A stretch of DNA of 64,000 bases from contig JAGTPG010000002.1 in NCBI GenBank assembly GCA_018195615.1, positions 744,001-808,000 on the forward strand, written 5' to 3'. Under the pieces are notes generated by a model. The model made no database searches, had not been told where the DNA came from, and saw only the letters and a list, made by a program, of their open reading frames with translations. Position numbers and translations under genes: made by a program. The stretch comes from Streptomyces tuirus. Its GTDB lineage: Bacteria > Actinomycetota > Actinomycetes > Streptomycetales > Streptomycetaceae. Position 1 is the first letter of the stretch, and every line of letters starts with the position of its first letter. Of this stretch, positions 17,446 through 27,165 are shown piece by piece.

Positions 17446-19904
17446 ATGGCGCCTGTGCGAGACGAATCCGACGCGCCGCCGCCCGCAGGACCGCGCGATC
17501 TCCTCGATGCGTCCAACGACGCGGTCGCTCTGGTGTCCGCAGCGGGCACGGTGGTCGGCTGGACGCGGGGTGCCGAAACGCTCCTCGGCTACTCCAGCGC
17601 GCAGGTGGTCGGGCGCCCCGCCGCGGACCTGCTGGCGATGCCCGGGGACCCGGTACGCGTGGCGCGCATCGCGGAGCGGTGCCGCGCGGGGATGGGCTGG
17701 AGCGGCCGGGTCGCCGTATGGCGCGACGGCGGCCCCATCGAGGTCGGCCTGCGCGTGTCCGGGTCCTTTCACGTCGGCGAAGACGAGTGTTTCCTGATCT
17801 CGGCACGGGAGGAGCGGCAGCAGTGGACGATGGGCCAGTCCGTCCTCGACGGCTTCCTGACCCGCTCTCCGGTCGGCATGGCGGTGATGGATCTGGATCT
17901 GCGCTACGTCTGGCTGAACGACACCCTGGAGCGTTTCGGCGGTGTCCCACGTGAGCAGCGGCTCGGGCGACGTCTGAGCGAGCTGCTGCCGGGACTGCAG
18001 GCGGAGACCATCGAGGGCGTGATGCGCAAGGTGCTCACGACCGGCGCGCCGGTCACCGACTACGAGTACATGGGATGGAGTTGGGCGGACCCGCATCGTC
18101 AGCACGCCTACTCCACCTCGTTCTTCCCGTTGGTGGATGCCGGCGACTCCGTCACCGGGTTGTGCTACATGGTCATGGACGTCACCGAGCGCTGGACCGC
18201 CCGGCGGCTGCTGTCGCTGGTCAGCGAAGCCGGGACCAGCATCGGCAGGACGCTGGACGTGATGCGCACGGCGCAGGAACTCGCTGACTTCGCTGTTCCC
18301 CGCTTCGCCGACTTCGTCATCGTCGACCTTCTCGAGCCGGTCCTGAGCGGTGAGGGTCAGGGGGCGTGGCTGCCCGACGCCGGGCCGGCGCCGGCCCGGC
18401 CGGTGATGCGCCGGGCCGGAATGAGTTCCGTACGACCGGGCTGTCCGGAGGCCGTCGCGCAGATTGGGGACAAGGTCGACTTCGTTCCCCCGCCGCACGA
18501 CGCGAACCTGCTCGTCGACGGCGAACCGATCTTCATACCCGTTCTCGACCCGAGCGATCCCCTGTGGGCCACCGAGCAGCCGGCCAGGGCCGCCAGCATC
18601 CGCGAGTTCGGCCTGCACTCCCTCATCTCCGTGCCGATGCGGGCGCGCAACACCGTCCTCGGTCTCGCCACGTTCACACGGTCGCTGAACCCCACCTCGT
18701 TCCAGCAGGACGACGTGCTGCTGGCCCGGGAGCTGGTCGCGCGGGCGGCGCTGTGCGTCGACAACGCCCGCCGCTACACACGGGAGCACACCGCGGCGGT
18801 CACGTTGCAGCGCAGCCTGCTGCCCCACGCCCTGACGGGCGGAACAGCGCTTGACGTGGCCTCCCACTACCTGCCGGCAGACGCGTCGGACGGGGTCGGC
18901 GGGGACTGGTTCGACGTGATCCCGCTGTCCGGCGCCCGTGTGGGCCTGGTCGTCGGGGACGTGGTCGGCCACGGCATCACCGCGGCGGCGACGATGGGCC
19001 GGCTGCGCACCGCTGTCCAGACCCTTGCAGACATGGACATGCCCCCGATGAGCTGCTGGCGCACCTCGACGACCTGGTGCTCCGGCTGAGCGAGGAGCCG
19101 AGCACCGACCGGACGGCCGACCAGACCATCACAGCCTTCCTCGGAGCGACCTGTCTGTACGCCGTCTACGACCCGGTGACACAGCGGTGCACGCTGGCCC
19201 GGGCCGGGCATCCACCCCCGGTCGTCGTCACTCCGGACGGCCACGTCTCCTTCCCGGAGCTTCCCGCCGGGCCTCCGCTCGGACTGGGCGGGATGGCCTT
19301 CGAGGCCACCGAGATCGAGCTCCCCGAGAACAGCGTCTTCGGCCTCTACACCGACGGCCTCGTCGAGGGGACCGACCGCGACATCGAGCGCGGCATGTCC
19401 CGTCTCGGACACCTCCTGTGCTCGCCCGACTCCGACCTGGAAACGCTGTGCGCGGGCGCGGTGCGCCGGCTCGTTCCCGCGCCGCAGCCGGACGACGTCG
19501 CCCTCCTGCTCGCCCGCACCCACGCGCTGGGCCCCGATCAGGTCGCCTCCTGGGACGTGCCGCTGGACCCGGCCGCCGTCGGTGACATCCGGGCCGCCGC
19601 GACGCGTCAGGTCGAGGCTTGGAACTGTCAGGAACTGGCCATGACGACGGAGCTCATCGTGAGCGAGCTCGTCACCAACGCGATCCGCTACGCCTCGGGC
19701 CCCGTGCGTCTGCGACTGCTCCGTGATGCCCGCCTGACCTGCGAGGTCGCCGACGGCAGCAGTACGGCTCCTCGCCTGAGGCATGCCCGCAGCACGGACG
19801 AAGGCGGCCGTGGGCTCTTCCTCGTGGCCCAGCTCTCCCATCACTGGGGTGCTCGGTACACGCCCGGAGGAAAGGTCATCTGGGCCGAGCAGGAGATCTC
19901 ATGA
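17446..19904 (+). CDS. PAS-PAS-GAF-SpoIIE phosphatase with C-terminal kinase-like domain (frameshift)
   Basis: After restoration this is an 819-residue cytoplasmic signalling protein. Order: PAS 1 (about residues 20-115, [16 protein letters not shown]), PAS 2 (130-250, [23 protein letters not shown]), GAF (265-460), PP2C/SpoIIE phosphatase (480-690, [10 protein letters not shown] then [10 protein letters not shown] and [10 protein letters not shown], metal-binding aspartates), and an RsbW-like HATPase (700-815, [15 protein letters not shown] and GGRGLFLV). It would dephosphorylate anti-anti-sigma factors and also phosphorylate them or bind a sigma factor. The break is at the five-C run near 19043 (MPP then a wrong frame); one added C joins [14 protein letters not shown]. 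The ATG follows GAGGTGAG. Confidence 0.87.
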
Positions 19905-20070
19905 CGTGGTGATCCGGTCCCCCGCCCGTGCCCTGTCCAGCGCCTGGTCGAGGGCCGCCGAACCGGCCCGAGTGGACAGCGGTTGACGGGTGGGGATCCG
20001 TTCCTTGCCGGCGGCGGCGAACTCCGGCCAGTAGTCGCACACGGGGGCCTCCAGGTCGAGCAGCCCCGGT
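19899..20070 (-). pseudogene. Class C beta-lactamase-like serine hydrolase fragment
   Basis: About 50 codons of the minus strand resemble one segment of a class C beta-lactamase/EstB-type esterase: [21 protein letters not shown] then [12 protein letters not shown]. In intact enzymes this stretch follows the Ser-x-x-Lys nucleophile and leads into the Leu-Leu-Ser-His-Arg-Ala-Gly region. Here the Ser-x-x-Lys part and everything after about residue 55 are missing, the frame is broken by a lost G, and the reading ends at a stop overlapping the SpoIIE gene. I regard it as a relic of a deleted gene. Confidence 0.6.
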
Positions 20071-20111
20071 CGGCCAGGGGCCCCGGCGGTAGCCGAAATC
20101 CGCGAGCGGGT

Positions 20112-20864
20112 TCAGGCGCGAGCCCGGCCGTTCGGGCGCAGTGGGGTGGGCAGGTCGCGGAAGCGGTACCGGCGTTCGGGCCTGCCCGCCACTCCGTAGC
20201 GCAGGGACACCTCCGCCCGGCCGACGGTCTGGAAGTGCTCCAGGTAGCGGCGGGCGCTCACGCGGGAGACGCCGGTCAGGGCGGCGCACTCGCTGGCGGA
20301 CAGGGTGCCGTCCGCCTCGCGCAGGGCCCGCTCGACCAGCTCGGCGGTCTCCACGCTCATGCCCTTGGGCAGGGCGGGGGCGGCCGAGCCGGGCCCTGCC
20401 GCTCCGGCCAGGACGCGGTCGACGTCGGCCTGGCTGCGCACGACCGTGCCGAGCAGCCGGCCGCGCCGGTCGGCGTAGCGCTCCAGCCGGGTGCGCAGTT
20501 CCTCGGCCTCGAACGGTTTGAGGAGGTAGTCGACGACTCCGTGCCGGACGGCCCCGCGTACCGTCTCGGCCTCCCGGGCGGCGCTGACGACCATGACGTC
20601 GCAGTCGTGCCCGGCGGTGCGCAGCCGGGGGATGACGTCGAGGCCGAAGATGTCCGGCAGGTGAAGGTCGAGCAGGACGAGGTCGGGGCGCAGGGCGTCG
20701 ACGGCGGTGACGGCCTCTTCGCCGGTGCCGGCGACGCCGACGACACGGAACGGCTCGACGCGCTCGACGAAGGCACGGTGGACCTTGGCCACCATGAAGT
20801 CGTCGTCGACCACGAGGACGTCGATCGTGTCGGTCGTGCCGGACGTACCGGGCTCGCTGGTCAT
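20112..20864 (-). CDS. CitB/DcuR-type response regulator
   Basis: An intact 250-residue two-component regulator. The receiver domain covers about residues 14-130: DVLVVDDDFMVAK holds the acidic pocket, DLVLLDLHLPDIFGLDV the phosphoacceptor Asp near 62, and YLLKPFEAEELR the conserved Lys-Pro. The C-terminal DNA-binding domain resembles the CitB family (ASECAALTGVSRVSARRYLEHF). Relatives control uptake of citrate, C4- or tricarboxylates; here the gene is divergent from tctCBA, which it likely activates. ATG with GGAAGGAG upstream. No sensor kinase gene is adjacent, which is unusual for this family. Confidence 0.9.
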   Translation of the reverse strand: MTSEPGTSGTTDTIDVLVVDDDFMVAKVHRAFVERVEPFRVVGVAGTGEEAVTAVDALRPDLVLLDLHLPDIFGLDVIPRLRTAGHDCDVMVVSAAREAETVRGAVRHGVVDYLLKPFEAEELRTRLERYADRRGRLLGTVVRSQADVDRVLAGAAGPGSAAPALPKGMSVETAELVERALREADGTLSASECAALTGVSRVSARRYLEHFQTVGRAEVSLRYGVAGRPERRYRFRDLPTPLRPNGRARA

Positions 20865-21092
20865 CGTGCCGCTCCTTCCGCGCCGGGGCCGCCCATCATG
20901 GTGCCCACCTGCGGCGAGGGAAAGAGACGTGCACGCCGTGCTCGGGTTTCACGGCGACCGTAAAGACCAAAACCTCCGTTGGTTCCGCAAGAGAGACAGC
21001 TCGTGGCGTCCGGTGCAGCATGTGGCCCACATCACCCTCCCCCACAGGGCCTTTACCTACCCGCATCGACGTACCGACAGGTGGTGGCACTC

Positions 21093-22075
21093 GTGCGCCT
21101 GCGCACTCCCCTCGCCCTGCTCGGGGCCGCCGTGCTCGTGTTCGTCGGACCGCCGCTGCTGACCACCGGCAGCGGCTCCGAGACCGGCACACAGATCCCT
21201 GGCCTGCGCTTCATGGTCCCCAACACGCCCGGCGGCGGCTACGACATCACGGCCCGGACGGCCGCGAAGAACGCCGAGGACGCCGGACTGACCCACAACA
21301 TCGAAGTGTTCAACCTGCCCGGTGCCGGTGGCACCGTCGGGCTGAGCCGGCTGGTGAGCGAGCACGGCAACGGCAAGCTCGCCATGTCCATGGGCCTCGG
21401 GTCGTGGGCGCCGTCCGTTCCAACGACGCGCCGAAGACGCTCGGCGACACCACGCCGATCGCCCGGCTCACCGAGGAGCAGGACGTGGTGGTCGTCGCGA
21501 AGGACTCCCCGTACAAGACGATCGACGATCTGATCGGCGCCTGGAAGGAGAACCCGGGCAAGCTCCCGGTGGGCGGCGGCTCGTCGCCCGGCGGACCCGA
21601 CCACCTGGCGCCGATGCTGATGGCGCGGGCCGCCGGGATCCCTCCGAAGCAGGTCAACTACATCCCCTTCGACGGCGGTGGTGAGCTGCTCGCCTCCATC
21701 CTCGGCAACAAGGTCGCCTTCGGTGTCTCCGGCGTCGGCGAGTACCTGGACCAGATCAAGGCGGGCGAGCTGCGTCTGCTCGCGGTCACCGGCCCGGAGC
21801 GCGTCAAAGGGCTCGACGCGCCCACGCTGAAGGAGGCCGGCTACGACGTGAACTTCACCAACTGGCGCGGCATCGTCGCCCCGCCCGGCCTGAACGACGG
21901 GGAGCGCGACAAGCTCGTGAAGCTGATCGAGGAGCTCCACGACTCGGACGAGTGGCGGAAGTCCATGGAGCAGAACGGCTGGGACGACGCCTTCCTCACC
22001 GGCGACGAGTTCGGCGCCTTCCTCGACGCCGAGGACAAGCGCGTGGTTTCGGTGCTGAAGGAGCTGGGACTGTGA
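21093..22075 (+). CDS. tctC: Tripartite tricarboxylate transporter substrate-binding protein TctC (frameshift)
   Basis: A restored 327-residue exported binding protein. A signal or anchor (ALLGAAVLVFVGPPLL) is followed by LRFMVPNTPGGGYDITAR, the typical Bug-family first strand, then IARLTEEQDVVVVAKDSPYKTIDDL and GGSSPGGPDHLAPMLMA. Bug proteins capture citrate-like carboxylates outside the membrane. The frame slips at the GGG near 21403 (GLGS instead of GLGVVGAVRSNDAPKTLGD); one extra G fixes it. I prefer the GTG preceded by AGGTGG; two GTG codons 9-12 bases upstream are possible. First gene of tctCBA. Confidence 0.88.
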
Positions 22076-22610
22076 CGACGCAGACCACCGATATTCCCCC
22101 GCGGAGAGCGGCGAGCGGCGCTCGTGGCTCCGGGAGCACTCCGAACTCGGCGTGTGCGCGCTGCTGCTGGTCCTGGGCGTGCTCGTCCTGACCGACGCGC
22201 TCACCATGGACGTCGACATCGCCCAGCGCGGCCCGGTCGGCCCGAAGACCGTGCCCATCGTGGTCGGTGCCGGCCTGCTGGTGATCGCCGCCCTGCTCGC
22301 CGTGGACGTGCTGCGCGGCGGCCGGGGCCAGGCCGAGACCGGCGAGGACGTCGACCTGTCAGAACCCGCCGACTGGCGCACGGTGCTGCTGCTCGCCGGG
22401 GTGTTCCTCGGCGCGGCCGTCCTGATCGAGCCGCTCGGCTTCCCCGTCGCGGGCGCCCTGCTGTTCTGGGGCGCGGCGTTCGCGCTCGGCAGCCGCAGGA
22501 TCGACCGTGATCCGCTGATCGCGGCCGGGCTGTCCCTCGTGACCTACGTCGTCTTCAACAATCTGCTCGGAGTGCCCCTGCCCGGCGGTCCGCTGATGGG
22601 AGTGCTGTGA
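22072..22610 (+). CDS. tctB: Tripartite tricarboxylate transporter small membrane subunit TctB (frameshift)
   Basis: A restored 179-residue protein with four membrane helices ([49 protein letters not shown], and the terminal AALFWG-type segment). The DUF1468 family forms the small membrane component of TctCBA importers. Its GTG start overlaps the tctC stop (GTGA). The first 8-9 codons (TTQTTDIPP) are in a different frame from the rest; adding one C to the five-C run near 22096 gives [18 protein letters not shown] and continuity. Confidence 0.85.
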
Positions 22611-22611
22611 C

Positions 22612-24105
22612 ATGGACGCCTTCAACTCCCTCCTGGACGGCTTCGGTACGGCCCTCACACCGATCAACCTCCTGTGGGCCGTGATCGGTGTGCTGCTCGG
22701 CACGGCGATCGGCGTACTGCCGGGCATCGGCCCGGCGATGGCGGTCGCGCTGCTGCTGCCGGTGACGTACGGGCTCGACCCGATCGGCGCGTTCATCATG
22801 TTCGCCGGCATCTACTACGGCGCGATGTTCGGCGGTTCGACCACCTCGATCCTGCTCAACACGCCCGGTGAGAGCGCGGCGGTGGTGGCGGCCATGGAGG
22901 GCAACCCCATGGCCAAGTCGGGCCGCGGCGCGCAGGCCCTCGCGGCTGCCGCTGTCGGGCACTTCGCGGGCGGCCTGATCGGCACGCTCCTGCTGGTCGC
23001 GCTCGCGCCGACGGTCGCCAAGCTGGCCGTGGACATCGGCGCGCCGGACTACTTCGCCATCATGGTGCTGGCGTTCATCGCCGTGACGTCGGTGCTCGGC
23101 TCGTCCCGCATCCGTGGCCTCGCCTCCCTGCTCATCGGTCTCACCCTCGGCTTGGTGGGCCTGGACCAGATGACCGGCCAGCAGCGCCTGACGTTCGGCT
23201 CGCTCCAACTCGCCGACGGCATCGACGTCGTCATCGTCGCGGTCGGTCTCTTCGCGATCGGCGAGGCCCTGTGGGTCGCGGCGCACCTGCGGCGCAGGCC
23301 GCCCGAGCCGATCCCGGTGGGGCGTCCGTGGCTGGGGCGCGGCGATGTGAACCGGACCTGGAAGTCGTGGCTGCGCGGCCCGTTCATCGGTTTCCCGTTC
23401 GGCGCGATCCCGGCGGGCGGCGCGGAGATCCCCACCTTCCTGTCGTACGTGACGGAGAAGCGGCTGTCCAAGCACAAGGACGAGTGGGGCAAGGGCGCCA
23501 TCGAGGGTGTCGCGGGCCCTGAGTCGGCGGCGTCGGCCTCGGCGGCGGGCACCCTGGTGTCAATGCTGACCCTGGGCCTGCCGACCACGGCGGTCGCGGC
23601 CGTCATGCTGGCCGCCTTCCAGCAGTACGGCATCCAGCCCGGCCCGCTCCTCTTCGAGCGCGAACCGGACCTGGTCTGGGGCCTGATCGCCTCATTGTTC
23701 GTCGGCATGGTGCTGCTGCTCGCGCTCAACCTCCCGCTGGCGCCGGTGTGGGCGAAGCTGCTGCGCATCCCGCGGCCTTACCTGTACGCGGGCATCATGT
23801 TCTTCGCGGCGGTCGGCGCGTACGCGGTCGGCGGTGAGGTGATCGACCTGGTGATCCTGCTGATCATCGGCCTGATCGGCTTCGGCATGCGCCGCTACGG
23901 CCTGCCGGTGCTGCCCGCCGTCATCGGAGTGATCCTCGGCCCGAACGCCGAGCAGCAGTTGCGGCGCGCCCTGCAGATCAGCGACGGCAGCGTGACGGGA
24001 CTGGTCAACACACCGTTCGCCGTGACGGTGTACGCGGTGATCGTGGTGCTGCTGGCCTGGCCGCTGCTGAAGAAGGCGGTGACGAGGAGCCGCGCCGCGG
24101 CCTGA
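22612..24105 (+). CDS. tctA: Tripartite tricarboxylate transporter large permease TctA
   Basis: An intact 497-residue integral-membrane permease with about 11-12 helices. The conserved DUF112 signature is present: [17 protein letters not shown] near residue 36, and [20 protein letters not shown] near residue 75. A second conserved block, [26 protein letters not shown], lies near residue 300. It forms the ion-coupled channel for citrate or related tricarboxylates, working with TctB and the TctC receptor. The ATG lies one base after the tctB stop. Confidence 0.94.
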   Translation: MDAFNSLLDGFGTALTPINLLWAVIGVLLGTAIGVLPGIGPAMAVALLLPVTYGLDPIGAFIMFAGIYYGAMFGGSTTSILLNTPGESAAVVAAMEGNPMAKSGRGAQALAAAAVGHFAGGLIGTLLLVALAPTVAKLAVDIGAPDYFAIMVLAFIAVTSVLGSSRIRGLASLLIGLTLGLVGLDQMTGQQRLTFGSLQLADGIDVVIVAVGLFAIGEALWVAAHLRRRPPEPIPVGRPWLGRGDVNRTWKSWLRGPFIGFPFGAIPAGGAEIPTFLSYVTEKRLSKHKDEWGKGAIEGVAGPESAASASAAGTLVSMLTLGLPTTAVAAVMLAAFQQYGIQPGPLLFEREPDLVWGLIASLFVGMVLLLALNLPLAPVWAKLLRIPRPYLYAGIMFFAAVGAYAVGGEVIDLVILLIIGLIGFGMRRYGLPVLPAVIGVILGPNAEQQLRRALQISDGSVTGLVNTPFAVTVYAVIVVLLAWPLLKKAVTRSRAAA

Positions 24106-24110
24106 TCCGG

Positions 24111-26044
24111 TCATCGCGGCACCCGCTCCCGGGTGCCGTCCGGGAAGCGGATCTCCACCTCACCGGTCTCGGCGACCCGTACGCGCGTTCCTGAACATCG
24201 CGCGTACGGGTCGCCGTCGTTCACCTCCGGGTCGGCGCTCAGCACGACGAGGGTGACCAGGAGGTGGGTACCGTCCGGGTGGGCGGGCAGGGTGAGGTAC
24301 GGGGTCGCCGAGTGGTGGCCGTGGGCGTTGGTGCCGACCGCGTGTGCCACCGCCGTCCCGGCGTCCCGCCACCCGTGCAGGCCGACGATCGTGCTGGTCA
24401 GCCCGTCCTCGCGTCGGGCCTGCGCCCAGCCGGGGCCGGTCCGGGCGGTCGGGGGCGCATGGTCGTGGGCGACGGCCCAGCCCCCTCGCGCACGGGTGTG
24501 CCGGGCGGCGCGTCGACCCGGTGCACGCGGACCTCCCAGGGGCCGTGCACAACGCTGACCGTCTCGATGCGATGGCCTTCGCCGCCCCCCGGGAGCACGG
24601 CCCGGTGCCAGGAAGCGGCGTTTGCGCCCTCGACGCCGAGGGGACGGATACGGCCGCGCGGGCTCGGCGTGCCGTCGGGGCGAGCAGGGCGATGTGGTTG
24701 TCGGGGCCCGGTCCGCCGGTGTCTCGGGCGCCGTCGCGCTGGAGTAGGCGAACCGGGCGTAGTGCGGGCTGTCTTCGGCCTGTGCCGACGGGGGCGGCAG
24801 GCGGTCGCTGCCGTGGTTGACGAGCCGTACGATCCCGTCGGCCGCGGTGGAGTGCAGCAGCCAGCCCGGGGCCGGTAAGGCGAGGCGTACGTCGCCCGTC
24901 TCCACCGGTCCGGGTTCCTCCGGCGCGGTCCACACGGGGTGGTCGGTGGGCAGGAGCAGGCCGAGGAAGGCCTTGCTCGCCCAGTACGGGGAGGCAGGGC
25001 CCGAGTACCGCTGGGTGACGGGAGGAACGGCCCGTACCAGCCCAGCGTGAGCAGTCCCTGTGCGTCGGGCACACCGCGCTCGGCGAAGTGCTTCAGCGCT
25101 CCGGAGGCGAGGCGGCGGGTGCGGCCGGGCGGAAGTGGCGTGGCGTCGGCGAGGGCTCCGGCCCACAGCGGTGCGGTGGTCGCGAACCGGTAGGTGAGGG
25201 AACGCCCTTGGTGGACCGGGGCCCCGTCGGCGCCGAAGAAGTGCTGGTGGTCGTGGAGGAAGCGCCGCAGGCGCGCGCGATGGCCCGCCACCAGCACCGG
25301 CTCGGCGCGCGGTCCGGCGATCCGGGCCCACAGCACCGGATACAGGTGCAGTGCCCAGGCGTTGTAGTAGTCGAACTTGCGGCCGTCGCCGTCGGTGTAC
25401 CAGCCGTCGCCCCGGTACCAGTCCTCCAGGCGGGCCAGCCCGGCGTCGATCTCGGCACGGCTGTGCGGCGCGCCGACGGAGGCGAGGAACTCCTCGGTGA
25501 TGACCTGGAACAGCCGCCAGTTGGAGTCGTTGACCACGGCGCCGACGAAGCCTCCCAGCCAGTCGGCGACGCGCTGCCGTACGCGGTCGTCGAGCCGGTC
25601 CCAGAGCCACGGGCGGGTCTCGTGCAGGGCGATCGCTATGGACGCGGCCTCGACCATGGGCTGGCCGCGGTCGGTGATGGGCGGCCAGTGGTCGGGGCTG
25701 CGGGGGTCGGTGCCCGACGTGAGCCCGGCCGCGTACCGCTCGATGAGCCCCGGGTGTTGTCCGCCCGAACCTGCGATGCGGAACGCGGCGAGCAGGAAGG
25801 ACCGGGCGAAGCCCTCCAGTCCGTCCGACCAGGGCCCGGAGTGGCTGGGCGGCCCGGGCAGCCGGTACTGGGCCAGGCCCGGGGAGGCGTACGGCGTCAG
25901 GGCGTCGAGGAGACGGTCGGCGATCGTCTCCCAGTGGGCACGGGTCCAGCCGGTGACGGGCGAGGTCAGCCGGTCCGGGGGTGGCAGGTGGGGCAGGTTG
26001 GGGAGGTGCGTCGGATCGGGGAGCGACACGTGCGGCGCGCTCAT
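24111..26044 (-). CDS. DUF2264 domain protein (four frameshifts)
   Basis: The restored protein is about 645 residues. The N-terminal two-thirds is alpha-helical in the manner of an (alpha/alpha)6 barrel: WSDGLEGFARSFLLAAFR, ADWLGGFVGAVVNDSNWRLF, LARLEDWYRGDGWYTDGDG and FDYYNAWALHLYPVLWARI, all hallmarks of DUF2264. The C-terminal part looks like a beta-sandwich (SWHRAVLPGGGEGHRIETV). Relatives lie in plant-polysaccharide loci and may process unsaturated or branched sugars, but the activity is unproven. Single-base breaks are inferred near 25030, 24720, 24670 and 24480. It lacks a signal peptide, so it is cytoplasmic. It is last in the lpl-lacI operon. Confidence 0.75.
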
Positions 26045-26066
26045 GCGGGTGCGGTTCCTCCGTTGG

Positions 26067-27134
26067 TCACAGGGCACGCCCGGGCGGGGGCGCGCCGACG
26101 CTGTCGCGGACGACGATGTGGGTGCCGAGCAGATGGTGGGCCCCGGCGGCGTGCTCGGGGTCGCGCAGCGCGATGCGCACGGCGGCGCGGCCGAGTTCCT
26201 CCGCGGGTGTGCGGACGGTCGTGAGGGGCGGGTTGAAGTCCTCGGCCAGCGGGATGTCGTTGTAGCCGACGACGGACATGTCCCCGGGGACGCTCAGCCC
26301 GGCGTCGGCGATCGCGCGCAGGGCGCCGGCGGCGACCATGTCGTCCCCGGCGAAGACCGCCGTGAACTCCCCCGTCGACTTGAGGAGTTCGGTCATCGCG
26401 CGATGGCCGGCGGCCCGGCCGAGTCCGCAGTCGACGACGTGCGCGGCCTCCGGCGGCAGTCCGTGCTCGGCGAGGGCGGCCCGGTAGCCGGCGACGCGGG
26501 CGTCCAGGGCGGTGTTGCCGGGCAGTCCGCCGAGGAAGACGATCCTGCGGTGCCCGGCCGACAGCAGGTGCGCGGTGATGGCGCGGGCCCCGGCCTCGTT
26601 GTCGAACTCGACGACCAGTGCGGGGATCTCCGGGTCGGGCGCGGGCCGGCCGCAGAGTACGAGCCGCGCTCCGGAGGAGTCCAGGGCGTGGGCGTAGTGG
26701 GCGACCCGCTCGCGGTAGGCGTCGTCCTCGACGACCCCGCCGACCAGGATCACCAGCCGGGCGCCCTCCTCCCGCATGAGCTGCACGAACTCCATCTCGC
26801 GCTGAGCGTCGCCACCGGTGGCGCCGACCACGCAGAGCCAGCCGCGGTCGGCGGCCTCGGCCTCCACGCCCTCGGCGACCTGGGCGTAGAAGGGGCTGGT
26901 GACCTGTCGGACCACGACGGCGGCCATCTTGCGGCCGCCGCCGACCAGGGCGCGGGCGTGCGCGTTGGCGACGTAGTCGAGGTCGCGGGCCGCGCGCAGC
27001 ACCCGGGCCCGGGTCGCCGGGGGCACCGGGTGATTGCCGCTGAGCGCGCGCGAGGCCGTGGCCGTGGACACGCCCGCCCGCTCGGCGACCTCGCGGATCG
27101 TGACCCGCCCCTTGGACCCCATGTCGTTCCCCAT
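26067..27134 (-). CDS. LacI-family repressor of the lpl/DUF2264 operon
   Basis: An intact 355-residue regulator. The helix-turn-helix and hinge occupy residues 10-60 (TIREVAERAGVSTATASRALSG, with ANAHARALVGGG as the hinge end), followed by a periplasmic-binding-protein fold with VFAGDDMVAAGALRAIADAGL and VPGDMSVVGYNDI. It senses a sugar and represses transcription. It is embedded between the transporter genes and the DUF2264 gene in the same direction, with gaps of 22-31 bases, so it is autoregulated as part of the operon. The ATG follows GAGGAG by nine bases; an ATG four codons later is also possible. Confidence 0.9.
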   Translation of the reverse strand: MGNDMGSKGRVTIREVAERAGVSTATASRALSGNHPVPPATRARVLRAARDLDYVANAHARALVGGGRKMAAVVVRQVTSPFYAQVAEGVEAEAADRGWLCVVGATGGDAQREMEFVQLMREEGARLVILVGGVVEDDAYRERVAHYAHALDSSGARLVLCGRPAPDPEIPALVVEFDNEAGARAITAHLLSAGHRRIVFLGGLPGNTALDARVAGYRAALAEHGLPPEAAHVVDCGLGRAAGHRAMTELLKSTGEFTAVFAGDDMVAAGALRAIADAGLSVPGDMSVVGYNDIPLAEDFNPPLTTVRTPAEELGRAAVRIALRDPEHAAGAHHLLGTHIVVRDSVGAPPPGRAL

Positions 27135-27165
27135 CCCCCGCGTCTCCTCTTCCGCCCACCGCTGT

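Noticed and set aside
15625..18972. A very long minus-strand frame opposite the peptidase and SpoIIE genes
   Set aside because: It is the mirror of two well-supported genes in high-GC DNA, has Arg/Gly/Val-rich composition with no domains, and no ribosome-binding site.
19077..19904. Separate small SpoIIE-type phosphatase gene
   Set aside because: It is the in-phase continuation of the preceding phosphatase domain after a lost C; no start signal is present.
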